DNA of 64,000 nucleotides from Zopfochytrium polystomum (GCA_025765615.1 JAIVFJ010000034.1:62001-126000); one strand, 5' to 3'; shown: positions 29,308 through 40,114, counted from the first letter of the stretch. Made by a program: numbers and translations. The notes: generated by a model from the sequence alone, not told the origin.

Positions 29308-30469
29308 CTAAAACCTCTTTGCTGAAAAAACCGATACGTAATTGAACACTGGCCCTGGTCCTTGGCCGCAATGACCTTCCCATCTCCTAACTGTTTCCAA
29401 ATCCTCTTCTTCGTCGTCCTCCTCCTCGTCCTCGTCCTCGTCCTCCTCCTCCCCATTTTCCATACCGACCAAGTCCTGGTCCAATTCTTCATCCGAATCG
29501 CCTGCATCTGCGGGAGCCCTCAGCGAATCCTCTTCGGTCATTCGCAAAATAACATTGCGAATATGGTACAAGGGCTCATGCTCCAGCTTGAGGTTGACCA
29601 GAAAGCAAACAATTCTGAAGAACTCATTCAACCGGGGCCCGACAGTGGCGAAACTGTTGTGTAGAAAGGCATCGAAATTCGCGTACCATCCTGTTTACGT
29701 TCTCGTGCCGTGTACCAATCCGCTTGATGATGCGATTGATGACATTGCGCAAAGACCCAGTCAAACAAATGATCCTAGCGCCGCCCCGAAAGCCCTTGTC
29801 TGCAATCACGAGCTCTCCAGGGCTCAGAAGGGGGAGGAGGTCATCACGGGCAATCTTCAGGTCAGGATTCGCGCCACACAGCTGCCCTGGGCTCACGTAT
29901 ACTATCTTGCATACACCAATTGCTGTACCAATCAGAAAACGGATGCCAGCGTGGTTGAGTTTGTGAGAATAATCCGCTTTCGATCTCTTGGGTAGCTCTG
30001 GGACGTGGAGGTCAAGGCCATCAACATACATGGAAAACTCTTTTGCATCCCACTTCACCCAACAATCATCAAGGGAAAACTGTGCCGATTCAGAGACATT
30101 TGTATGGCGATGGTAAACAAAGAAGCTGCAAACCTCTGTGATGTCAAGCAACGCTTCCAAGCCAATGTCCAACCACGTTTGCCAGGTCTGGTTGGAAACG
30201 CGAAGGGTCCTTCTTGCTATTCGCTGTGTTGGATACGTTTTTAACAAAAAGAGTGCGGAAAGCAAGTGCTGAGGTGCGGTCGCGTCGTGGCGCCCTGCCA
30301 GCTTGATACGTCGCCACAGGTCATAGCACATGGCGGGACTGATGCCAAAGAAAGCTTGAAAGTCGTCGTCAACTTGTCCCCTGCGACGAGCCGTTCCATC
30401 TTCTTGGGAAAAGTGATGAAGAAAGCACGCTTGCCAGTCAACAATGCGAATCTCAGGCATTTTTTGCAT
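29308..30469 (-). pseudogene. DDE transposase of the 29259-31589 transposon, one frameshift near the C-terminus
   Basis: ATG 30469 (MQKMPEIRIVDWQACFLHHF) starts a reading to 29624. HLLSALFLLKTYPTQRIARR and VSNQTWQTW form the N-terminal DNA-binding part. The catalytic blocks are KWDAKEFSMYVDGLDLHVPE (first Asp), GANPDLKIARDDLLPLL (second Asp) and ELVIADKGFRGG (third). About 15 residues after RHENVNRM the frame stops at 29624. The adjacent frame continues naturally (YANFDAFLHNSFATVGPRLN, then EFFRIVCFLVNLKLEHEPLY) and ends in a very acidic tail at 29308, so one extra base near 29680 breaks it. The terminal repeats are intact, so the element may still be mobilised in trans. Confidence 0.75.
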
Positions 30470-30583
30470 TTTATTAATTTTTCCCGCTAAATGTGTGGAG
30501 AAGGGGCGGGAAGGAGCAGGGCAAGTCTGATTGGTGCTTTCAATGAGACTGATAGGACTCCATCTCATCGTCGCAATGTCTGC

Positions 30584-30808
30584 GCTCTAAAACAGGAAAC
30601 ATCCTCCAAAACAAAATACACACAGGTGTGCCGCTCTAAATTTCGTTATCGCGCTCTAATTCTCCAATCACGCTCTAAAAGACACACACGTGCTCTAGAT
30701 TACTATACTCCCTATAATGGAGCTGCTTATCAGCTAGAGCGCGCCACTGTTTCAGCAACAAATTGTGGAATGTGGAGTGATTTTGTACAATTCCTTCGAG
30801 CTTAGAGC
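30584..30808. promoter_or_regulatory. Clustered GCTCTA motifs between the divergent transposon genes
   Basis: GCTCTA occurs on the plus strand at 30584, 30633, 30653, 30672 and 30692, and on the minus strand at 30735 and 30803. The same hexamer lies inside both terminal repeats (29266 and 31577). Three successive plus-strand spacings are 19-20 bases. This looks like internal copies of the transposase recognition core in the divergent promoter region, suggesting self-regulation; binding is inferred. Confidence 0.55.
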
Positions 30809-30899
30809 GCCATCCGGAAAATTGGAGTGCGGTTGGCGAAAGAGGACCGAGGAGGTGCTATAGGCAACGGCACCATTGCAGAATTTTTTACATAAGGGA

Positions 30900-31511
30900 A
30901 TGCCTCAAATAGATAAGGTAAGAATGAAAATAAAAAAGACAAACAAAAGAAGAAGAAGGGAGAAACAGCAAACCCGCTGCCCAACAGCACACCTGCAAGC
31001 ACCAGCAGCAACCCCCCCACCAGCACCATTGGAGGGAGGTGTAGAAAAAAAGACTATAACGCCTTGTGGACTGACGCACACACCACTGAGCTGCACAGAA
31101 TCTGTTCAGAACGTGGAGGTGCTCTGCCGCCAATTCTAACTGTCAAGCCACTCTAAGGGAGGGAGCTCTGTGACATTCCCCTTCCACCATTTGTACGCAA
31201 TTTTCGAGGGGAAACGGGAAACAGTCCTCCTCGTCACCACATTGGCTGGGCATCAGGTTTCTTTCAAGAGGCGGCTGAATTGCGTTATTTTAGATCTTAC
31301 CTTCTCCCGCAATGGGGAGGATAAAGATTGGCTTGTTGAAGGTCATGATGAGTTGAAGGACATCATTTTAGATGGAGTTCGTGCATTGCACCGCAAGTTT
31401 ACCATAACTGTGTATTTGCCAAAACCGGTGGTAGATGAAGTACGAATGTTTGATGCTGAAGGAGGGTTGGGGAAGGTTTTTGTTTTTCGACACTTCGAAG
31501 AGGATGAGTAA
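30900..31511 (+). CDS. Accessory protein of the 29259-31589 transposon (model uncertain)
   Basis: ATG 30900 reads MPQIDK and meets a donor-like GTAAGA. From about 30950 a frame runs KKKGETANPLPNSTPAST on to CRKKDYNALWTDAHTTELHR and ICSERGGALPPILTVKPL with a TAA at 31156; this last part resembles a SAP-type helix-loop-helix. From 31170 another frame continues to 31511 (HQVSFKRRLNCVILDLTF ... FVFRHFEEDE). The candidate intron is only 32 bases and the two later frames do not join by a plausible intron, so the gene is broken or mis-modelled. Its place opposite the transposase suggests the second ORF typical of this kind of element. Confidence 0.4.
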
Positions 31512-31685
31512 AAATTTTTTTTTTTCTACCCGAAGGGTTGAGAATAAAGGCGAAATTGGACAATTTTCTCCTTTTTTAGAGCATCCCCCAGCGAAACCAG
31601 AAGTTCAATATTTGAGGAGCACGTGATTATTGCGCCTCGCGGCAAAGTCGTCGGAGGGGAGGTATAAATAAATCAAGCACGTACT

Positions 31686-31812
31686 CGTACCACAACCTTC
31701 ACACCACTACTTCCACAGGTGTGTCGTTCGCGAGAAGTGGCGGGGAATGGCATTGTATTAGTGTTGATATGCACATCGAACTAACTCCCGCACACTCTCC
31801 TTCTTCCAGGTC
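31686..31812 (+). promoter_or_regulatory. Leader/promoter module, also present at 34868-34992 and 39990-40114
   Basis: The sequence accttcacaccactacttcc, an internal gtgttgatatgcacatcgaa and a pyrimidine-rich end (cttcttccagg) is shared by three loci. Here it sits just upstream of the family member at 31862-33332. Candidate splice sites (CACAG|GTGTGT and CTTCCAG) suggest a 5' UTR intron. In the other two copies no gene body follows. Confidence 0.55.
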
Positions 31813-31861
31813 GGACCTCACACCCTCACCCCTACCTACCCTGACCTACCACCGATTACCA

Positions 31862-33332
31862 ATGGCGACCACAGCCGCCGCCACCACTGCAGCCGGCACC
31901 CGAGCGCAGGTCCTGGAGTCCGCCATCGCACGCCTCCGGAAGGCCGCCGACGCCATCACCTCGACCACTTTACCTGATGTCTCGCGGGAAGACCGTGATC
32001 GCGCCGACGGCGTCGTCCAGTCGGCTTCCTTCAACGTCGAGCAGGTCGTGCAGTCCCTCGCGCAGCTGCGCGCGTCCTCGCCCGATGCACCACCGCCACC
32101 GGCACCTCCAGCGCCCCTCGAAGAACGGGTCGCACGCGCGATCCGCCCCGCCCTCGGCGACCTCGCGGCTTACGCCGACGCCGCTGTTCGCAGCGAGCTC
32201 GCCAAGACGGTCGACCACGATGGACGACCTTCGGCCCCTGACAGGCGGCGGCCGCGTCGAGGACTCCACCCTCCGCACCAAACTCGACGCCATCGCCAAG
32301 GACGCGCCCATCTCGTCTGACCTCGTGGATGTGCTAAACGCCGTTGCAGAGTCCCTCGTCGCGCAGTCGACTCTTCTCTATGGTCGTCTGGTCGCTGCGG
32401 CTGGTGATGTCCTTGCCGAGGCTATGCTCCCAAATGTGGACACGGGGATAGCCAAGATGGATGGCGAAGAAGACAACGAGCAGACGACGCCCGTCGCAAC
32501 TGCTGATACATTCCCTGCCGATGCGCTGCTCCCAAATGTGGATACGGCGATGGCCGAGATGGGTGGCGAAGAAGAAGAGTCATCTCCCAGTCTTGATTCT
32601 AGTCTGAGTGAGGGTGGCGGGACGTCTGAGCAAGATGATGCTATCGATTACTATGCTTTGATCAGGATTCCTGATCCTAGGAACATGACGCTAGTTCAGT
32701 TGGGTACGCTCCTTGAGTCAAGGATTGCAGATCGCCGGGAAGTCTATGAAGCCGAGAGGACAAACATCACTCGGTACATGCTTTGTTGCTTCTTCAAGCA
32801 CGCGATTCGGTACTTTAATCAGGAAGAGGGGAATACGATTAAATACTATATCGAGAGTTGGGAGGATAGTCAAATTCGCCTGGAGCAACGTGAGAAGGCG
32901 CTTGGTGATAGGTTTGTTACTCTCTTCGAGCAGGGTGATATCTTGCTGTTCCAAAGTGTCAATGATCCCGCGGTCCACTATCAGGTCACACTTCTTCGTA
33001 GCATACAGCTGTACGCTACTGGAGAAGGTCAGCTTGTCCCTATACGGTCCAATGATGCCGAAACAAACTACAGGCTAGAAGAGATCAGGGTGACACCCAA
33101 CGGTTACGCGCCCACTCATAGTTGTGCTCTTACCAAAGGCGGTTTTTCAATTGCTGTGTTTGATCATTGCTGGAACCCTACCCCCTTTGTTCGAGAAATC
33201 GCTGTGTATCCTGGCTTCATGGCTGTGACCCCCGGCCCGCACGAGAATGTCGTAACAGATGCCGTGAAGAGTCTGAAAATTCTGCTCGAAGGAGTCCATA
33301 GTTGGAGATACAGGAATATGGGCGCCAGTTGA
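31862..33332 (+). CDS. Unrecognised protein family, member 1 (frame changes near 32220)
   Basis: The frame from ATG 31862 (MATTAAATTAAGTRAQVLES ... AIARLRKAADAITSTTL) is clearly coding to about 32210. It then gives way, without an intron, to the frame from ATG 32220 (MDDLRPLTGGGRVEDSTLRT), which is open for 370 codons to 33332. Either one base is wrong or the gene starts at 32220. Two tandem copies of a 20-residue motif (LPNVDTGIAKMDGEE and LPNVDTAMAEMGGEE) lie before the conserved domain. That domain runs DYYALIRIPDPRNMTLVQLG, RTNITRYMLCCFFKHAIRYF, NQEEGNTIKYY, QLYATGEGQ, SCALTKGGFSIAVFDHCWNP, TPGPHENVV. It matches members 2 and 3 over its whole length. Function unknown; no signal peptide. 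Confidence 0.6.
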
Positions 33333-33878
33333 ATTTAAATTCGCACTTTCGGTGATATCGGTACTTGTTCACTTTCTTTAATCTTTTTCCGTTTCCGAGC
33401 ACCGCACAACCCTTTTTTTTTTTCTTCTCGCGGATTTCCCCTCGCGCTGAACATATTAAATGTCTTTCCAATTTCAAATGGTGGAGGCCGGACAGTGAGG
33501 TTAAAGTGGTTGCTGAATTGTGGCATATGTGAAGAGTTGTTAAATACGCAGCGCATCGACAACTTTTGAGAAAGAAAACAGACCTTGCTGGCTCCATCGA
33601 TCCGAGCTGTCTTTCGTTCCGCTGAAGAAGTATCACCCAACCTAACCGTCTCAGAGCGGATTACGCAGGGAGCAGAGGACAAGAAAAATTCCTAGTGCGC
33701 CGGATCTCGGTCCACAAAAAAAAAAGTGTGTGCGCTCAGCCAAGAGCGGCATCTCTTTTTCTTTGATCCACCGCAGCTTCATTTTCATGAAAAGCAAGAA
33801 AGAGGAGTCAACGCACGCAGCTCCGCACCAGTCCGGCAAACGTGCTCTGTGGCAGTAACAGTCAGTCGGCCGGCTGGC
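33333..33878. repeat. Diverged left copy of the tandem-unit border sequence
   Basis: From about 33432 this matches 38533-39000 and 43654-44121 with many small differences (for example tttcccctcgc, ttaaatacgcagc and agaaagaaa...cttgctggctcca). It is an older copy of the unit border. No gene. Confidence 0.6.
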
Positions 33879-34274
33879 TCACCGCTTTGCACGTTTGGGC
33901 GATGCTTTTGGCGGCTTCGCCGCGGCCGCCGTTGGCACCGTCGACGCCTTCCCCTTTGCTGCTTCCCGTGCTGATTGTTGTGGGCGCGCCGCACCAGGTT
34001 TGCCGCCCTTTCCTCCCGCGCAAGATTTCGACCCCTTGCCACGCCGGTACAGCAAAAGCTCCCCCACCGACTCGCCGGTGCCGCCGCCGCCGTCCCTCCT
34101 CTCCAAAAACAAGCTGCACGCCTCCTGCGAAATCTCGTGCTTGATCAGCACCTCTTGCTCGATCCTCGACACCTTTTCAAAGCCCGAATTCTTCGGGTAC
34201 CGCTTCTTCATGTACTTGTGCATGTCGATGCTGTTCTTCTTGAACGCGGGCACTTTTGCCGTGTAGATCTTGAG
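33879..34274 (-). pseudogene. Truncated ADP-ribosyltransferase-like secreted protein, copy 1
   Basis: The minus strand matches the C-terminal part of the intact gene at 44122-44835, from TAKVPAFKKNSIDMHKYMKK through IEQEVLIKHEISQEACSLFL to a basic Gly/Ala/Lys-rich tail. Similarity stops abruptly at 34274. The signal peptide, the LYR block and the FVSTT block are absent and are replaced by unrelated sequence. The acidic block has one substitution relative to the intact gene (EQE for EEE). Without the first two blocks the fold cannot be complete, so this is a remnant. Confidence 0.7.
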
Positions 34275-34867
34275 TCCTGCCCTGTTCCTGACACCATGGG
34301 AGAGCGAGCCACCGCCAATGGAAACCTGGGCGCTGGCTTGCGCTGTTGACACACACTCCAAGTATTAAGTGGAACCTGTGCCAGTCATGCTTGCCTAGCA
34401 ATTGCTACAGCGTGCATATCATAATTACGGAATCTTGTGGAGAATTCTCTCAGTTTTGATCCCGGCGGAACGACTACCACTGACTAATAGTTGGATTCTT
34501 CCAAACAAGATGTGTGTTAATGTTTTGCAAACAGTCTCATCATAACTTTCAACTCTCCTTCAAGACAGCAACTCCCAGTTTGTCCTTTCCGAGACCTTCA
34601 TCTTGGTTATCAAGCCTTGATAGCTTTTGATCCTGGTGAAACCGTCTTAAACTAAGCTACTGCAACTTCTACCTCAATACACTTTCCTCAGAATACTCCA
34701 AAATGCTTTCGCTCTTCCTTCGATTCAGTGATTCTCTGTTCCAGTCTGGATGATGTTGCAATATTCACATTTTCGCAACAACGGCGCTAATAGCGCAATT
34801 TGCGATCTCTACACCAGTCTCGCTATTCGCAATCGCGACCTTCGGTCGCAATCCGACCCCCCCACCA

Positions 34868-34992
34868 CAACCTTCACACCACTACTTCCACAGGTGTGCC
34901 CTTTCGCGAGAAGTAGCGGGGAATAGCAATGTATTAGTGTTGATATGCACATCGAACTAACTCTCCCACACTCTCTTTCTTCAAGGGTTGGA
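34868..34992 (+). promoter_or_regulatory. Orphan leader module in unit 1
   Basis: Matches 31686-31812 closely (ccactacttccacaggtgtg ... ttgatatgcacatcgaac). The coding part that follows in the 31862 gene is missing here; 34993-35278 is unrelated sequence with no family domain. Confidence 0.5.
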
Positions 34993-35278
34993 CCTCCACA
35001 GCGAAACGATAGATCGGCGACAAAGTCTCCGAGGTCTTTTTCTTCTCCTATTTTCCTAATTTTCACACTCCGATGCGCGCTGTGCTGTCATCGGTCTGAC
35101 CTGTCAACGTGCAAAATGGCGGATTGCATAAGAACACAAGTATTAATACACGGTTTCGTGACCACAATTGATTTGTTTAGCGCCACCCCCAAACCAATGA
35201 CGAAGATAGAAGAGAATCAAGTGCCCGATTTTAAAACTCACTTGGCAGTTCGTGCACTTTTACAGCTCCAACCGTGAG

Positions 35279-36274
35279 CTACTCGTCTTCGAACAAAAAG
35301 CCTAGGGTCTTCGCGGCGTGTCTTACAAGCTTCTCGTGTGGACCGGACATCACAGCCATGAAACGAGATGTTTCAGCAATTTGTCGGATGAAGAAAGAGG
35401 GATTCCAGCAGTGATCGAACACAGCAATTGCTAGTCCCTCGTCTGTGAGAGCACAGCTATGAGCCGACACATGATCGTTAGCTGGTGCGTTGACCACTTC
35501 TAGGTTGTAGTTTGCTTGGGCGTTATTGGGTCGCATAAGAACAAAGTGACCCTCCCCAGTAGCGTACAGCTGTATGGTACGGAGGAATGTGACCTTGTAC
35601 TGGACCGAAGAGTCGCTGATGCTTTGGAAGAGCAAGACAGTCCCCTGCTCGAAGAAGGTGAGCAGCTTATCACCTAACCTCGTCTCACGCTGATCTGGTG
35701 TCATCTGCCAGTCCGTCCAGGCTTCACGATAGTATTTGATCGTGTTGTCCTCTTCCTGATTAAAGTATCGAATTGCGTGCTTGAAGAAGGAACAAAGTAT
35801 GTACCGAGTGATGTTCGTTCTGTGCCTCTCGTATATTTGAGGACATCTCGCGATTCTTGACTCAAGGAGCAGACCCAACTTATCTAGCGTCATACTCCTA
35901 GGGTCAGGAATCCTACTCAAGGCATAATAGTCAACATCGTCCTCCGTCTCCGGCACTGGCATCACTAGCACCAACGCCAAGCATTTCGTCAAAGTAGTGA
36001 CGCGGTGCGCGGCGCGGACGAGGCGCGGGGTCGGCGAGGTGGTGGTGGTGGTGTCGGTGTCGGTAGAGGATGACGATGATGATGACGATGGAGGATCGCG
36101 GAGGTGCAGGGGGATCAGCTTTTCGAGGCGGGTGAGGGCGAGGTAGAGGACGAGGGAGGCGAGGGAGATGCGGGCGGACTTTGATATGCGTGGGGGCCGC
36201 AGGACGAGGGAGAGGGCGGCTGCGGGCACGGCAGCCGCAGCCGTCGCATGCGAAGAGGGGTTGGGGTTGGCCAT
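35279..36274 (-). CDS. Unrecognised protein family, member 2a (331 aa)
   Basis: A single intact exon from ATG 36274 (MANPNPSSHATAAAAVPA). An Ala/Pro-rich N-terminus leads into a hydrophobic stretch (ISLASLVLYLALTRLEKL), then a Ser/Thr-rich low-complexity linker. The conserved domain begins at about residue 112: DVDYYALSRIPDPRSMTLDK, RTNITRYILCSFFKHAIRYF, NQEEDNTIKYY, LGDKLLTFFEQGTVLLFQS, VTFLRTIQLYATGEG, SCALTDEGLAIAVFDHCWNP, FMAVMSGPHEKLV. About half the positions match member 1. The aromatic/Cys cluster VFDHCWNP is the most conserved piece. No signal peptide, so probably intracellular or membrane-associated. Function unknown. An exact second copy is at 40401-41396. Confidence 0.72.
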   Translation of the reverse strand: MANPNPSSHATAAAAVPAAALSLVLRPPRISKSARISLASLVLYLALTRLEKLIPLHLRDPPSSSSSSSSTDTDTTTTTSPTPRLVRAAHRVTTLTKCLALVLVMPVPETEDDVDYYALSRIPDPRSMTLDKLGLLLESRIARCPQIYERHRTNITRYILCSFFKHAIRYFNQEEDNTIKYYREAWTDWQMTPDQRETRLGDKLLTFFEQGTVLLFQSISDSSVQYKVTFLRTIQLYATGEGHFVLMRPNNAQANYNLEVVNAPANDHVSAHSCALTDEGLAIAVFDHCWNPSFFIRQIAETSRFMAVMSGPHEKLVRHAAKTLGFLFEDE

Positions 36275-37156
36275 GTGATCGGATCGGAACTAAAGATAGA
36301 TGAAAGGGCTGGACTTAGGGTTGGGGGAAGGTGGTGTGGTGTGGGAGTGGGAGTGTGATTAAGGGGTGCGGTTGTTCGGGAGGAGTGGAATGAACGGAGA
36401 GCGAGGCGACCGCTCTTTTAAAGTATTGATAATCGAGTGTGGTTCTTTTTGGGTAGACTTTGCCGCGGGAACGGTTGGTTCAGCGCTGCGCGTCTGTCAG
36501 GTTCAGGGGATTGGGCAACCAATCAGCTGTTTGCTCTGTGAGGCCACGCGGTGGTCGCGGTCGGGGAGAACAGGACGGCGGTCTCGCTTGCTAAGAACGC
36601 GAGGTCGGTGCTGTACTGAGGAGGGTTTTGGGCGATCCACTCCGGCACAGTGTTGTCTTACGAGCTTGAAAATTGAATCGTTGTGTACTGTGGTCCGAAC
36701 TTGTCCACAGGTATTTATATTGGAAGTGGCTCGTCTTCGACACAAAATCCTCCTAGCAAACCAACAAAAGCGATGAATTGCTTGTAATGTGGGAGATTTT
36801 CAACACTGAGTTCGCTTAGTATTTTGACTCTCCTCACTCTGCCCGTGTTTTTTCCCAAGGTGAGTGAGAGACGGACAGACAGAGACAAGGAGAGCTTGTG
36901 TTTGTGGTATGTTGCGAGTTCGAAATTATCTTTCGCCCCCATAACGCAGCGGTTACCCACGTATTTCCCGTCTCACACGCTCTCTCTCGCCTACCATCTC
37001 TGTCTTTACTTCTCTTGGACCCAAGTAATATCCTTGCTCCACTTATTTTTCTACACCCCAAGTTGCGACCTTCCCAGCCCCGGCACTTGACTATGGAGGT
37101 GTCCCTATCCCCAACTCCTTGCGAGCTGGACTCTACTGTCTCCCGACTCTCAATTA
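36275..37156. other. Region between divergent family members 2a and 3a
   Basis: Probably a shared bidirectional promoter. A frame from ATG 37093 (MEVSLSPTPCELDSTVSRLS) is coding-like for about 40 codons, but it ends in another frame relative to member 3a. Confidence 0.35.
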
Positions 37157-37588
37157 ATGATGTTGCGGATGATGCCAATTTGGGAGACGCTTTTGTTCTT
37201 TCGACGAATAAAAGTGACCCAGCAGCAGCACATCGAAGCGTTGGGCGATGAGAATATGACGCTATCAGGCACTGTCTTGTATTTCGATCGACTGGGCGAA
37301 GCAACGGGCTACTACAAAGTGACGTTCCTTCGTGATGTGGAATGCTATGTCACTGGAAGAGGATTGCTTGTGCAAATAATGCTGAACGAACAGACCCCCA
37401 ACTACTCTGTTGAAAGCATGGATGGTCAACCTGAAGCTTGTTCTTCACAGCACAACTGTGTTCTCCTATATCAGGGAAAGGAGATCGCTGTTCTTGATTA
37501 TTGCTGGGATGCTGCTTCCGCCCTTGCCTTTTGTATTCGTCTTTCTGAGGCGGTGGGTGTTACTCGCGGTCCACTGGAAAGACTGTGA
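37157..37588 (+). CDS. Unrecognised protein family, member 3a (143 aa, C-terminal half only)
   Basis: The frame from ATG 37157 becomes similar to members 1 and 2 at about residue 27: ALGDENMTLSGTVLYFDRLG, YYKVTFLRDVECYVTGRG, NCVLLYQGKEIAVLDYCWD and VTRGPLERL-stop. It lacks the first half (the DYYAL and RYFNQEE blocks). The preceding 60 bases read better in the ATG 37093 frame, so a frameshift may separate an original N-terminus. It may be a truncated but still conserved paralogue. The key block is VLDYCWD against VFDHCWN elsewhere. An identical copy is at 42279-42710. Confidence 0.55.
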   Translation: MMLRMMPIWETLLFFRRIKVTQQQHIEALGDENMTLSGTVLYFDRLGEATGYYKVTFLRDVECYVTGRGLLVQIMLNEQTPNYSVESMDGQPEACSSQHNCVLLYQGKEIAVLDYCWDAASALAFCIRLSEAVGVTRGPLERL

Positions 37589-37977
37589 GAGAAAGTTCGT
37601 CGAGTGCAATGAAGATTGGTACAGAATATGATGAAGAGACACGCATTATGACAGGATAAATACACTCACATTTGAAGCGAGTGGGCGTGGAGGCGGAAAA
37701 AACAGCTCCAGTGCAATTCTACTCCTCCCGCCTCGTCTGCGAACTGCACGATAGACCACAAGTGGTTTATGGACAGTGCGATCCGTTTTCCTTCCTCTTT
37801 TGTCTTTGGCAAAAAGAAAAAAACAGTGCCGCGAGTTGGCGGAACAAGAAGACACTTGGGAAATGGGGAGACAAGCGTGGCGCACGTGTTTGTGTGCACA
37901 CACGCATGCACACTCCGACTATACTTCCAATATTACAACAGCAAAGAACCTTTTTCTCACGCCCCATCCTCCAAGCC

Positions 37978-38550
37978 ATGCTCCCCTTCTGCTGTCTCCT
38001 CGCGCTCCTCGGCGCCTTGCTCGTCCTCACCCTCGCCCCCTCTTCCGCCACGGCCCTTCCCAAAAACGACCGCTTCGTCTACCACAGCCTCCCCACCGCG
38101 GACGCGCGCGCCAAGGTGCAAAGCGACGGGGACATCGACGCCTCCGCCAAGACGGCCAACTGAACCCGGCGCGGCACCATCTCGGCCAGATGCCGTCGCA
38201 GTAAGTCAACACGAACCCCTACGTGGTCGCGCAGGAGCTCAACAGGCAGTCCGGGCGGCACGGAGTGGTGATGATCGACACGACCAAGGTGCCCAACTAC
38301 AAGGACCGCGTGGATTTGCGACAGTATGTGAAGAACAAGGACAAGTTTACGGGAGCGATGGAGAACAACGTGATGAAGGAAATGCGAAGCTGATTCCGCT
38401 CCATGTTCCGGCCGCGTCACGCTGCTGTACACCGGGGCGTTGGGGAGGGTGGAGGGCTGTTCAGGCGCGGTGGTGGGTCGTGCAAGGAGGTGGTAAGGCA
38501 GCGGCCGCGTCTTTTTCTGTTTCCATGCTCCGCCGGATTTCCCCTCGCAC
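37978..38550 (+). pseudogene. Frameshifted ADP-ribosyltransferase-like secreted protein, copy 1
   Basis: ATG 37978 gives a signal peptide (MLPFCCLLALLGALLVLTLA) and RFVYHSLPTADARAKVQ, matching the LYRAMTSADKANFE region of the intact gene at 44122-44835, but stops at a TGA. Two further frames carry the rest: HHLGQMPSQ, then VVAQELNRQSGRHGVVMIDT and TKVPNYKDRVDLRQYVKN, and finally KLIPLHVPAASRC. At least three frame changes and stops make it a pseudogene. It is a different paralogue from the minus-strand remnants (for example Tyr-His in place of Tyr-Arg at the first block). Its twin is at 43099-43671 with the same lesions. Confidence 0.6.
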
Positions 38551-39000
38551 TGAACATGTTAAATGTCTTTTCAATTTCAAATGGTGTGGGGTCTAAGTGG
38601 TTGCTGAATGGTGGCATATGTGAAGAGTTGTTAAATACGCAGCACATCGACAACTTTTGAGAAAGAAAGCAGGCCTTGCTGGCTCCACCGATCCGAGCTG
38701 TCTTTCGTTCCGCTGAAGAAGTATCTCCCAAACCTCACCACCGTCTCAGAGCGGATCTGGTGCAAAAGACAGCTGGACTAAGCAGGGAGCAGGGGAGAAG
38801 AAAAATTCCTTGTCCGCCAGCTCTCGGTCCGCAAAAAACAAGTGTGTGCTCAGCCAAGAGTAGCACTTCGATTTTTTTTTCATATTTACTCGCCCAAGCT
38901 TCTTTATCATGAAAAACGAGTAAGAGGAGTCAAAGCACGCAGCTCCGCACCAGTCCGGTAAACGTGCTCTGTGGCAGTAACAGTCAGTCGGCCGGCGAGT

Positions 39001-39396
39001 TCACCGCTTTGCACGTTGGGGCGATGCTTTTGGCGTCTTCGCCGCGGCCGTCGTTGGCACCGTCGACGCCTTCCCCTTTGCTGCTCCCGGTGCTGATTGC
39101 GGTGCGCGCGCCGCACCAGGTTTGCCGCCCTTTCCTCCCGCGCAAGATTTCGACCCCTTGCCACGCCGGTACAGCAAAAGCTCCCCCACCGACTCGCCGG
39201 TGCCGCCGCCGCCGTCCCTCCTCTCCAAAAACAAGCTGCACGCCTCCTGCGAAATCTCGTGCTTGATCAGCACCTCTTGCTCGATCCTCGACACCTTTTC
39301 AAAGCCCGAATTCTTCGGGTACCGCTTCTTCATGTACTTGTGCATGTCGATGCTGTTCTTCTTGAACGCGGGCACTTTTGCCGTGTAGATCTTGAG
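39001..39396 (-). pseudogene. Truncated ADP-ribosyltransferase-like secreted protein, copy 2
   Basis: Same truncated tail as 33879-34274, cut at the equivalent point (39396). It differs from copy 1 in the last part of the tail (before about 39107) and there equals the sequence of the intact gene. This marks where the tandem exchange happened. Confidence 0.7.
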
Positions 39397-39989
39397 TCCT
39401 GCCCTGTTCCTGACACCATGGGAGAGCGAGCCACCGCCAATGGAAACCTGGGCGCTGGCTTGCGCTGTTGACACACACTCCAAGTATTAAGTGGAACCTG
39501 TGCCAGTCATGCTTGCCTAGCAATTGCTACAGCGTGCATATCATAATTACGGAATCTTGTGGAGAATTCTCTCAGTTTTGATCCCGGCGGAACGACTACC
39601 ACTGACTAATAGTTGGATTCTTCCAAACAAGATGTGTGTTAATGTTTTGCAAACAGTCTCATCATAACTTTCAACTCTCCTTCAAGACAGCAACTCCCAG
39701 TTTGTCCTTTCCGAGACCTTCATCTTGGTTATCAAGCCTTGATAGCTTTTGATCCTGGTGAAACCGTCTTAAACTAAGCTACTGCAACTTCTACCTCAAT
39801 ACACTTTCCTCAGAATACTCCAAAATGCTTTCGCTCTTCCTTCGATTCAGTGATTCTCTGTTCCAGTCTGGATGATGTTGCAATATTCACATTTTCGCAA
39901 CAACGGCGCTAATAGCGCAATTTGCGATCTCTACACCAGTCTCGCTATTCGCAATCGCGACCTTCGGTCGCAATCCGACCCCCCCACCA

Positions 39990-40114
39990 CAACCTTCACA
40001 CCACTACTTCCACAGGTGTGCCCTTTCGCGAGAAGTAGCGGGGAATAGCAATGTATTAGTGTTGATATGCACATCGAACTAACTCTCCCACACTCTCTTT
40101 CTTCAAGGGTTGGA
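39990..40114 (+). promoter_or_regulatory. Orphan leader module in unit 2
   Basis: Exact copy of 34868-34992. Confidence 0.5.

Larger units (their letters stand above)
29259..31589. mobile_element. DNA transposon with 30-bp terminal inverted repeats
   Basis: Perfect inverted repeats of 30 bases bound the element: 29259-29288 (starts GGGGGATGCTCTAAAAAAGG) and 31560-31589 (its reverse complement). Inside are a minus-strand DDE transposase (29308-30469) and a plus-strand accessory reading (30900-31511), diverging from a 430-base control region with repeated GCTCTA motifs. No clear target-site duplication is visible (actgcgca on the left, agcgaaac on the right). The transposase resembles the IS5-like / DDE_Tnp_4 group of the Harbinger-related superfamilies; assignment to a named family needs a search. 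Confidence 0.85.
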
